In this document: positions 1 through 5,541 of the stretch, piece after piece
Layout: the number at the start of each line of letters is the position of its first letter
How positions within the stretch are numbered: position 1 is the stretch's first letter
Source: CAYSAA01 sp964428905
Lineage (GTDB): Bacteria > Atribacterota > Phoenicimicrobiia > Phoenicimicrobiales > Stramentimicrobiaceae
Assembly: GCA_964428905.1 (NCBI GenBank)
Contig: CAYSAA010000218.1
Span: 1 to 9,133 of the forward strand
Direction: 5' to 3'
DNA length: 9,133 bases
Notes under the pieces: model-generated
Told to the model about the DNA's origin: nothing
The model's database searches: none
What the model saw: the letters and a program-made list of their open reading frames with translations, nothing else
Program-made: the position numbers and the translations under genes

Positions 1-28
1 GATATCACTACAACTTCCTGACAAAAGG

Positions 29-73
29 AAACAGCCTATAAACCGTTAAAGGTAAGCACTTAAGGCTGTTTTT
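29..73 (+). terminator. Probable intrinsic terminator of a gene lying left of the window
   Basis: The arms aaacagcct[a]taa (29-41) and ttaaggctgttt (60-71) pair over 12 bases with a single bulged A. The T run at 69-73 overlaps the end of the right arm. The 18-base loop contains a further short acc/ggt pairing. This suits transcription coming rightward from outside the window. The A-rich left flank means it could also stop leftward transcripts from the isomerase gene about 200 bases away. No gene is recognised in the rest of 1-271, which is AT-rich. Confidence 0.55.
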
Positions 74-160
74 ATTCATTATTGCTGCAAAAGTCAGGGT
101 ATTATACCACAACTTAGTCTATTTCCCAAAAAATATTTTTTAGACATTTTTTAATATTCA

Positions 161-193
161 AATCAGTATACCATACCTTACTCCGTATATCGT
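161..193. repeat. Short GTATA-rich repeat-like patch
   Basis: This stretch contains atcagtatacc and ccgtatatcg. It resembles the GTATNNN tandem block found after mazF (5444-5471), and both are preceded by an aaatcagtat string. It may be a decayed copy of the same intergenic element, but the similarity is short and could be chance in AT-rich DNA. Confidence 0.25.
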
Positions 194-271
194 AAAAATA
201 ATGCGGGAATAAATGAAAGCAAGAAATCAAAGAAAGTAGGAATAGATGGATGAGATTGCTGCTACTCTCAC

Positions 272-1114
272 CTACACTTCATTACTCAGATAATCAATTG
301 CCAGGTTGATGCGTTCCTTCAGTGCACTCCTTCCTAATTTCTGTACCTCTTGGGCAAAGGGCTCAAACGAGATAACTCCCTGGTACCCATGTTCAGTCAG
401 GAAGTCAACTTGTTTTTTGCTGTTCAATCTGTCCCCGACAAAATCCAGGCTGCGGTGTTCATCCTGAAACTGCTCGGAGGGGATATCTGTTATTACAGAG
501 GAAACATGCACCAGTCCGGTGAAAGAAACATCGTAGTCTCGGGCAAGGACCTCCAGGTCATCGGGTCCGATGGCATGATGAAAGGTATCATAGACAATCT
601 TATAGCCGTCATACCGAACCTCTTTAATAATCTCCAGGGTGGTCAATATTGAGTACAAAGAACTGGTGCTGAATCCCAGCGGTTCAATGTAGCCCGATAT
701 CCCGCTTTCTCTGAAGAGAGGCATGAATTCCTGTAGGGTATTTACGGTATCCAGGATCTGTTTTTCCGTGCCGCGGTCATCATCACCCTTATTCATCGGG
801 CAAAGGACAATCGCCTTACACTCAATTTCCTCCGCCACACGAAGCAGAAAGGTCAATTCTTCCTTGATTTTTTTGATTTCTGCCAGGTTATTAAATTGTT
901 GCAGGGCATTTATAGAGCATATTTGGACATGATATCGTTGAGCCAGATAACGGATTTCCTGGGCTGTAAAATAGTCAAGCAGTTTTCTCCCGGGAAGGTC
1001 ATTACGCAACTCCACCCAGGCAAGCTCCAACTCATTGGCCAGCTGAAAAAAATCCCTGATGTTCAAGGAAGGATTAATGATTCGGTTCAGTCCAAAGCGT
1101 ATACGGTCAATCAT
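272..1114 (-). CDS. IolI-like sugar isomerase/epimerase (xylose isomerase-like TIM barrel)
   Basis: A 280-residue soluble cytoplasmic protein of the AP-endonuclease-2/xylose-isomerase-like TIM-barrel superfamily, close to the usual family length. By recalled comparison it follows Bacillus IolI (inosose isomerase of myo-inositol catabolism) along its length. Shared landmarks are INALQQFNNL (68-77), the IEP strand end with E144, VYDTFHH with D176, LVHVSS with H203, and ISFEPF with E251. E144, D176, H203 and E251 fall where the family places its four divalent-metal ligands, so the active site looks intact. Family knowledge supports a sugar or inositol keto-isomerase or epimerase. The substrate is not readable from sequence. 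Upstream, after 29 bases, lies the C-terminal stub of a sugar ABC transporter permease, which suggests the gene was once the distal member of a sugar-uptake operon that has lost its front part. It may now be poorly expressed. Inosose isomerase versus another sugar epimerase is undecided. Confidence 0.88.
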   Translation of the reverse strand: MIDRIRFGLNRIINPSLNIRDFFQLANELELAWVELRNDLPGRKLLDYFTAQEIRYLAQRYHVQICSINALQQFNNLAEIKKIKEELTFLLRVAEEIECKAIVLCPMNKGDDDRGTEKQILDTVNTLQEFMPLFRESGISGYIEPLGFSTSSLYSILTTLEIIKEVRYDGYKIVYDTFHHAIGPDDLEVLARDYDVSFTGLVHVSSVITDIPSEQFQDEHRSLDFVGDRLNSKKQVDFLTEHGYQGVISFEPFAQEVQKLGRSALKERINLAIDYLSNEV

Positions 1115-1143
1115 TTTATCTACTCTTTCTTGGCTTATGATAC

Positions 1144-1302
1144 CTACCCCTTGAATGCACCGGCGGTCAAACCTTCTACCAGCTTTTCCCGGACGAAAAA
1201 GGCAAACACCAGGACCGGGAGAACAATAATGGTGGCAGCCGCTCCAATGCCACCCCAGTCAATCTTACCATATCCTTTGCTGAATTCAACTCCATACTTG
1301 TT
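1144..1302 (-). pseudogene. C-terminal remnant of a MalG-type carbohydrate ABC transporter permease
   Basis: Reading leftward, a frame ending in TAG at 1144-1146 encodes KYGVEFSKGYGKIDWGG, then IGAAATIIVLPVLVFAFFV and REKLVEGLTAGAFKG. The closing LVEGLTAGAFKG is the near-invariant C-terminus of sugar ABC permeases of the MalG/UgpE (BPD_transp_1) family. The hydrophobic run before it is the last membrane helix. Only about 46 codons resemble the family. Further upstream the frame meets a stop (TAG at 1309-1311), and no start, EAA loop or other helix can be found, so the other roughly 230 residues are gone. It sits 29 bases before the isomerase, in the order expected of a sugar operon. The breakpoint lies near 1300; nothing recognisable marks it. 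Confidence 0.82.
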
Positions 1303-1422
1303 ATTATGCTATCATATTCTGGTCAAAAAATAAAATAGTATGATCAATCATTTATTCCATAAAGAGTTCAAATTCATTGCAAACATGACTGCTGAATGAT
1401 TATAGCGTATTCTTTTTGAATA

Positions 1423-1463
1423 CTAAAAAATAAGCCACCCTTGTGGGGTGGCTTATTTTTTAG
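1423..1463. terminator. Strong bidirectional hairpin terminator or leader attenuator
   Basis: Arms ctaaaaaataagccaccc (1423-1440) and its exact reverse complement (1446-1463) form an 18-base-pair perfect stem around the 5-base loop ttgtg. A G+C-rich core is flanked by A6 and T6 tracts, so it can terminate in both directions. An AGGAGG ribosome binding site starts only 3 bases after the stem, so in rightward transcription it sits in the leader of the small frame at 1479. A weak promoter candidate upstream (TTGCAA, 18 bases, TATAGC, about 1378-1407) would place a start near 1412. Confidence 0.85.
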
Positions 1464-1478
1464 TTAGGAGGTCTAAAA

Positions 1479-1547
1479 ATGAAAAAGTTATTTGTTGGTT
1501 GGTTGGTTTGCTTTTTCAATTTTCAAACTTTTTATATTGTAACATGA
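1479..1547 (+). CDS. 22-codon orphan frame with strong ribosome binding site (leader peptide or gene remnant)
   Basis: ATG at 1479 is preceded by TTAGGAGGTC, with AGGAGG at 1466-1471 and a 7-base spacer, which is an excellent ribosome binding site. The product begins MKKLFVGWLVCFF, a lysine-rich start and hydrophobic run typical of a signal peptide, and stops at TGA 1545-1547 after 22 residues. I do not recognise it. It could be a short hydrophobic leader peptide coupled to the hairpin just upstream, or the surviving 5' end of a deleted secreted-protein gene, with the following AT-rich DNA replacing the body. The second reading suits the nearby permease truncation. Confidence 0.35.
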   Translation: MKKLFVGWLVCFFNFQTFYIVT

Positions 1548-1596
1548 AAAAATTTATTGTCAATACTTTTTAATAAATTTTTTTTAAAAATATTTT

Positions 1597-1625
1597 TTGA
1601 TTTTTTTGTTCAAATCAGTTATGAT
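1597..1625 (+). promoter_or_regulatory. Sigma-A-type promoter of the helicase gene
   Basis: The -35 box TTGATT (1597-1602) and the -10 box TATGAT (1620-1625) are separated by exactly 17 bases and match consensus at 4/6 and 5/6 positions. The T/A-rich tract from about 1560 to 1596 could act as an UP element. Predicted transcription starts about 1631-1633, giving a leader of about 160 bases before the helicase start. Confidence 0.65.
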
Positions 1626-1631
1626 ATAAAG

Positions 1632-1647
1632 GCAAACATATGTTTGC
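1632..1647. promoter_or_regulatory. Perfect 16-base palindromic operator, LexA/DinR-box-like
   Basis: GCAAACATATGTTTGC is its own reverse complement. Its core CAAACATATGTTTG matches the remembered Bacillus LexA (DinR) consensus CGAACRNRYGTTYG at every specified position except the second base, plus the symmetric C-to-T change, which the Y allows. It lies over the predicted start site of the helicase promoter, a classical place for repressor binding. A LexA-type repressor is the leading inference. The changed G could also mean another dimeric repressor, conceivably one acting through the helicase's own C-terminal winged-helix domain. Confidence 0.6.
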
Positions 1648-1705
1648 TATTTAACTCAAATACAAATATTATTTTGGTCAAATGATTTTATATCCGTTAA
1701 CATGC

Positions 1706-1728
1706 TTAGAATTTCAAAAAAATTCTAA
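1706..1728 (+). promoter_or_regulatory. Perfect AT-rich hairpin in the helicase leader
   Basis: Arms ttagaattt (1706-1714) and aaattctaa (1720-1728) pair over 9 bases around the loop caaaa. It lies inside the predicted untranslated leader between operator and gene. It has only two G-C base pairs, so it is a weak structure; a protein-binding site at the DNA level is as likely as an RNA element. Confidence 0.35.
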
Positions 1729-1795
1729 TACTAAAAAGCAAGTTACTCTTTGAATGGGAGTCGTTTTTGAGAGGTGTGCATTGTTGCAGGAACAC

Positions 1796-4675
1796 ATGAA
1801 AATGGACCAGTTGGAATATTTTGGTATTCCCTCTTATATCATTGATATCTGGAAGGAGCATTATTCTTCTACTCTTTTGGCGGTGCAGGAAAAGGCAGTC
1901 CGCCAGTTTAATCTCCTGCAATCCGATTGCATTCGTATTTCCACCGTTCAAAATGTTGCTACAGCCGGTAGTCTTTTAGTTATCTCTCCCAGTTCTTCGG
2001 GTAAAACACTGATCGGTGAGATGGCAGCCCTGCAGGAAATAAGCCTGCACAAAAAAGTCATTTTCTTGGTTCCCCTGCGCATTTTAGCCGAAGAAAAATA
2101 CCGGCATTTTTCTCATCTATATCAGTCAATCGGACTAAAAGTTAAATTATCTTCCCGGGACCATCGCCATGATGATAAGGACATTATTCAGGGTAATTTT
2201 CATATTGCCGTTATTGTTTATGAAAAATTTTACTACCTGCTTCTGCAGTACCCTCATTTTCTGGAAAATATCTCCCTGCTCATCGCCGATGAAATACAAC
2301 TAATCAATGACCCGGAACGAGGTGTACGGCTGGAAAATATTTTTAACCATCTCAAAATCAACCATCCTGTCATTCGCATCATTGCCCTCTCCGCATTTAC
2401 GGAAAATGTCCACCGTCTGGCAGCGTGGCTTAATACCCCGGTCCTTTTTTCCGCCCATCGACCAGTAGAACTGCGCAAAGGAATTGTCCGTAATGGTATC
2501 TATAAATACATAGAGCATAATACGAAGATAACCGGAAAAGAGTTCTTTTTTGCTAAAGAGGAGGCAGAGGAATGTAACCTTGCCAGTTATCTTAAAGCTA
2601 CCCTGAATTATCTCATTAACAGTAATGAGTCTAATCTTATTTTTTTCCCTACCAAAAGAGAAATCAGGGTATGGAGCAGGTGGCTGGCCAGCCAGTTTTG
2701 TCTTACTCCTGCCCGAAGAGCCATTGAAGAACTTTATACCATGGAGGATTCTACTTCACGGGAAGAGTTAATATCTCTGCTGCAAAATGGAATTGCCTAT
2801 CACTGTGCTGACCTTTCCTGGCAGGAACGCCATCTAATTGAAAAGGCAGTTAGAACCGGTGATATCAAAATCATCTGTGCCACTGATACACTTTCTATGG
2901 GGATTAACCTGCCGGTGAACAATGTTATTCTAACCGGCCAGAAAATTATTTCCAGTAAGACGACTGAAAAATCATTAACAACCTATTATAAAAGGGCATT
3001 GACCCTTTCCGAAGTTGAAAATATGGGAGGGAGAGCCGGCAGACTCAGCCAGCACAGGGATTTCGGGAGAATCATTTTTCTTGCCCCTTCTCTAATTGAA
3101 TTGACCGCTTACCAAAGACTCTATTTTACCCGCTCTGACCGGGAAAGCAAACAATTGACTCAATATCTTTATCCAGTCGTTAGGGAACAGTCTTTCCAAA
3201 TTCGGGAAAAGGATGTTGTACCTTTCTACTTGAAAAGTTCTAAAGAAATACCGGTTAAAATTGAACCGGATATACTGACCTTTCTGTTGCACAGGATTGC
3301 CCTGGATTGCCAGTCCGTTGACGACCTGCACACCATCCTGCAATCCGGAGAAGATGCAGGGAGAAAAAACTTCTGGCATCATAAATTCAGTCAAAAAATG
3401 AATGAAAAAGAAGTTTTGTTCTATTTGAGCCAGTTGGAAAACGAGCACCTGATTTGGATAAGTGGCGGAAAATCATGCCATATTACAGAGATGGGCACAT
3501 TGGTAGTTTCCAAAGGTATCTCTTTTCAAACTTACCTTTATTTTCAAAAATGGCTCACTAAAATTCAGAAAGACAGTATCAGTGAGCTGGAAATTCTTTT
3601 TTTAATTGCCAGCAGCAATAACGGGGGAGAATTTTTCATTTCTTACCCAGGAAACGAGATGAAAAAAAGAAAAAAATTCCGCTCAAACAATTGGAAAGAG
3701 TACCTGCGCATACGCATGTTAAACCTGGTTTTTGAGCAGGGAGAAGATGATAAATCCATTTTTCGGAATAATCTCAACCCAAATATAGCCTCTGAGCAGA
3801 TGCAAACCCCAAAAAACGACCTAAAAAAATACCTGTCCTTAAAAAAGACTCTTTTAATGTATGACTGGATTAATGGCAGGGAATTAAAGGAAATGGAAGA
3901 GGACTATGGTATTTTAATCGGAACTATTCAGAAAATGGGAGCAGGATTTTCCTGGCTGACAGATACCCTGGCAGCCATAGCCGCCAAAATAGGCTGGAAA
4001 GAGCAAAGACCTGTGGATTTAGAAAAAATCCATCGGATTTCAGAAAGGCTAGTAACAGGAATTGAGCCTGAGGGTCTCGCCTTAGCCCAGCTGGAAATTC
4101 CAGGCTTGACCCGCGGCTATATCCAAAGGCTGGTGCAGGAAGGATTTGATAACGAACAATGCCTAAGGGAATTAGAGGCAAAACAATTAAGCCCTTTTCT
4201 ACCCAAAGCACTGGTTCAGAAAATCGAAAGGCACCTTGCATCAGATGAGGATACAAATCTTTCTTGGCATAAAGATAGTAAGCAGGAAAGGACAAATCAT
4301 TTCACAAAATCATGGGAAGATAAAGCAAAACCTGTTTTAAGTATCAATCCAGACCGACCGGACCAAATTTTCTTCTGCCGTGAAGCAATGACAGTAAACC
4401 GGATTAATTTTCAGCTAATTTCCCTGCTGGCCAAAAACCAGGGTAAGATGGTCTCTTATGAACAGATCATTAACACCTTGTGGCCGGATGATGAAGATGC
4501 TACCTATCACCGCCTCTGGTATCATCTGGGAAAATTGAGAAACAACATGCAGAATATTATCTTACGGAAAGAAATGTCAAATCTGTCACCCGATTACATT
4601 AAGGAAAGGGTGTTGAAAGTCTTTCCCGGCAGAGGTTTATTGCTGGAGGAAAATGTTCTGGTGAAAATAAAATAA
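1796..4675 (+). CDS. Ski2/Hel308-like superfamily 2 helicase fused to an OmpR-type winged-helix domain
   Basis: An ATP-driven nucleic-acid translocase, about 959 residues, cytoplasmic. RecA-like domain 1 has motif I SPSSSGKT (K70), Ia VPLRILAEEK (92-101), II DEIQ (165-168) and III LSAFT (198-202). Domain 2 has IV IFFPTKRE (282-289), V ATDTLSMGINLPV (362-374) and VI NMGGRAGR (409-416). Next come a winged-helix region (about 490-580), a ratchet-like segment opening MYDWINGRELKEME (688-) as in Hel308, and a helix-hairpin-helix region around LEIPGLTRGYIQRL (766-779). Residues about 856-950 look like a Trans_reg_C (OmpR/PhoB) winged helix: NFQLISLLAKNQGKMVSYEQ, then LW, HRLWYHLGKLRNNM and VFPGRGLLLEE. 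Motif II ends in Gln, as in Suv3, rather than His. Start is uncertain: ATG 1796 has a short AGGA nearby; ATG 1754 lacks a ribosome binding site; TTG 1784 follows GAGAGGTG by 7 bases; ATG 1802 is also possible. Own promoter and palindromic operator suggest induced expression. DNA repair or fork processing is the likely role; defence is possible. Confidence 0.88.
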   Translation: MKMDQLEYFGIPSYIIDIWKEHYSSTLLAVQEKAVRQFNLLQSDCIRISTVQNVATAGSLLVISPSSSGKTLIGEMAALQEISLHKKVIFLVPLRILAEEKYRHFSHLYQSIGLKVKLSSRDHRHDDKDIIQGNFHIAVIVYEKFYYLLLQYPHFLENISLLIADEIQLINDPERGVRLENIFNHLKINHPVIRIIALSAFTENVHRLAAWLNTPVLFSAHRPVELRKGIVRNGIYKYIEHNTKITGKEFFFAKEEAEECNLASYLKATLNYLINSNESNLIFFPTKREIRVWSRWLASQFCLTPARRAIEELYTMEDSTSREELISLLQNGIAYHCADLSWQERHLIEKAVRTGDIKIICATDTLSMGINLPVNNVILTGQKIISSKTTEKSLTTYYKRALTLSEVENMGGRAGRLSQHRDFGRIIFLAPSLIELTAYQRLYFTRSDRESKQLTQYLYPVVREQSFQIREKDVVPFYLKSSKEIPVKIEPDILTFLLHRIALDCQSVDDLHTILQSGEDAGRKNFWHHKFSQKMNEKEVLFYLSQLENEHLIWISGGKSCHITEMGTLVVSKGISFQTYLYFQKWLTKIQKDSISELEILFLIASSNNGGEFFISYPGNEMKKRKKFRSNNWKEYLRIRMLNLVFEQGEDDKSIFRNNLNPNIASEQMQTPKNDLKKYLSLKKTLLMYDWINGRELKEMEEDYGILIGTIQKMGAGFSWLTDTLAAIAAKIGWKEQRPVDLEKIHRISERLVTGIEPEGLALAQLEIPGLTRGYIQRLVQEGFDNEQCLRELEAKQLSPFLPKALVQKIERHLASDEDTNLSWHKDSKQERTNHFTKSWEDKAKPVLSINPDRPDQIFFCREAMTVNRINFQLISLLAKNQGKMVSYEQIINTLWPDDEDATYHRLWYHLGKLRNNMQNIILRKEMSNLSPDYIKERVLKVFPGRGLLLEENVLVKIK

Positions 4676-4718
4676 CATGCCAGGGTAGTAGCATGCCAGG
4701 GGACGGTTCTTTGGCATG
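4676..4718. repeat. REP-like intergenic hairpin with GGGGACGGTTCT core
   Basis: catgccaggg occurs twice (4676-4685 and 4692-4701). The second copy opens a hairpin, catgcca (4692-4698) pairing with tggcatg (4712-4718) around a 13-base loop containing ggggacggttct. From memory, GGGGACGGTTCT-cored short palindromes recur in intergenic regions of many Firmicutes and relatives and are associated with REP-type Y1 (TnpA-like) transposases. No such transposase lies in the window. It starts one base after the helicase stop codon, but lacks a T run, so it is not a convincing terminator. Confidence 0.55.
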
Positions 4719-4756
4719 AAATCACTCTAAATCACCCTATAGCAAATTATATTCAA

Positions 4757-4779
4757 ATCAATATCATGCTATAATTGAT
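4757..4779 (+). promoter_or_regulatory. mazEF promoter -10 box with overlapping inverted repeat
   Basis: A consensus TATAAT (4770-4775) lies 58 bases before the antitoxin start. No good -35 box is found at the right spacing (ttatat at 4747 is weak). The arms atcaat (4757-4762) and attgat (4774-4779) form an inverted repeat overlapping the -10. That would suit autorepression by the ribbon-helix-helix antitoxin and its toxin complex, which is usual for this family. Confidence 0.45.
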
Positions 4780-4833
4780 GCAGGCAGGCAACATTATGAC
4801 AGTAATAAAAGAGAAGACCAAAGGAGGTTTTTT

Positions 4834-5082
4834 ATGCATGAAAATAAAATGGTCACCAGAACTATTCAGTTTCCGCCGGATTTGATTCAGGAAGCCCAAC
4901 AGGTCAGCCGGGAATTAAATATGAGTTTTAGTGAACTGGTCAGAACGGCAACCTGTCTATTTATTAAGCAGGGATGCCAGGATAAGCTCAAACAATTGCT
5001 GGCAAACGGATATCGTGAAAAGGCAAAATTAAATCAATGTATCTGTAATGAATTTGAAAATTCTGACGGAGAAAACCTATGA
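4834..5082 (+). CDS. mazE: Ribbon-helix-helix antitoxin of a mazEF (EndoAI/EndoA-type) pair
   Basis: An 82-residue protein whose N-terminal half is a MetJ/Arc/CopG-type ribbon-helix-helix domain: the strand TRTIQFPPDLIQEA (about 9-22) followed by helices through SRELNMSFSELVRTA (about 25-39). Dimers of this fold bind operator DNA through the paired strands. The polar, charged C-terminal part (about 50-82) is where this family wraps around and blocks its toxin. A perfect AGGAGG (4822-4827), 6 bases before ATG 4834, fixes the start. The stop codon overlaps the toxin start (ATGA at 5079-5082), so the pair is translationally coupled with the antitoxin first, as expected. It resembles Bacillus EndoAI more than E. 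coli MazE, which has an AbrB-type fold. Autoregulation at the inverted repeat at 4757-4779 is inferred. Confidence 0.87.
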   Translation: MHENKMVTRTIQFPPDLIQEAQQVSRELNMSFSELVRTATCLFIKQGCQDKLKQLLANGYREKAKLNQCICNEFENSDGENL

Positions 5083-5438
5083 TGAAAGGTAAAATGAAAA
5101 AAGGTGATATCGTTTTGGTAAACCTGAATCCTGTTCAGGGTTCGGAAGCAGGAAGAACACGTCCCTGTATCATTATCCAAAATGATGTGGGTAATCAATA
5201 TGCTTCTACTACTATCATTGCCATAGTGACCAGCCAGAAAGATATTTCCCGGGAATATCCCACCGATGTCTGGATCAACAAAGAAGAAAGTGATTTGGAT
5301 AGGGACAGTATTATCCAGTGTGACCAGATCCGCACGATTGACAAAAGAAGAATTATCAAAAAAATAGGACATATAAATCAAAGTATCATTAAGAAAGTCA
5401 ATCTGGCAATATTGGTCAGTCTGGATTTGAGTTTTTAA
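5079..5438 (+). CDS. mazF: MazF/EndoA-type mRNA interferase toxin
   Basis: A 119-residue member of the MazF/PemK (CcdB-like fold) family, sequence-specific endoribonucleases that cut single-stranded mRNA. The signature KKGDIVLVNLNPVQGSEAG (7-25), then TRPCIIIQND (27-36) and VTSQKD (50-55), follows Bacillus EndoA closely. R28 and T51 match its two catalytic positions (Arg25 and Thr48), and DRDSIIQCDQIRTIDKRR (73-90) matches the conserved interface segment, so it should be active. The ATG at 5079 overlaps the antitoxin stop; ATG 5082 or ATG 5094 are alternatives, the last giving the length and start of the shorter homologues (KKGD). A GGAG at 5069-5072 inside the antitoxin gene serves as ribosome binding site for the ATG at 5079. 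Function in this cell is stress-linked growth arrest, or plasmid-like or genomic-island stabilisation. The cleavage sequence cannot be read from the protein. Confidence 0.92.
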   Translation: MMKGKMKKGDIVLVNLNPVQGSEAGRTRPCIIIQNDVGNQYASTTIIAIVTSQKDISREYPTDVWINKEESDLDRDSIIQCDQIRTIDKRRIIKKIGHINQSIIKKVNLAILVSLDLSF

Positions 5439-5443
5439 AATCA

Positions 5444-5471
5444 GTATCGCGTATCGAGTATATGGTATATA
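5444..5471 (+). repeat. Four tandem 7-base units GTATNNN
   Basis: Gtatcgc, gtatcga, gtatatg and gtatata follow one another without gaps just after mazF. Each keeps GTAT plus a variable triplet. The block may be a decayed intergenic element (see the similar patch at 161-193), or a chance microsatellite. It ends about 70 bases before the next gene, so it could also sit in that gene's promoter. Confidence 0.45.
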
Positions 5472-5541
5472 GGGTAAAACCCAATAAAAATTAGAGGAAT
5501 GATTTCATTGACTTGACCTTTTGACAAAGGAGAAATTCAAG

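Noticed and set aside
128..141. Palindrome aaaaaatatttttt
   Set aside because: Made only of A and T, unstable as a hairpin and expected by chance in this AT-rich stretch.
350..652. A 100-codon plus-strand frame inside the isomerase gene
   Set aside because: Shadow of the isomerase coding strand; composition is explained by the opposite frame.
896..1333. A 145-codon plus-strand frame opposite the isomerase start and permease stub
   Set aside because: It is antisense to two recognisable minus-strand products, has no ribosome binding site and resembles no family.
1379..1386. Second LexA-like half site gcaaacat left of the hairpin terminator
   Set aside because: Only one half of the dyad is present (followed by gactgctg), so it is not a credible operator.
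3092..4295. Minus-strand frames of 118 and 123 codons within the helicase
   Set aside because: They lie opposite a continuous, motif-bearing helicase and have no recognisable domains or start signals.
5034..5381. A 115-codon minus-strand frame opposite mazF
   Set aside because: Antisense shadow of a well-conserved MazF coding sequence.
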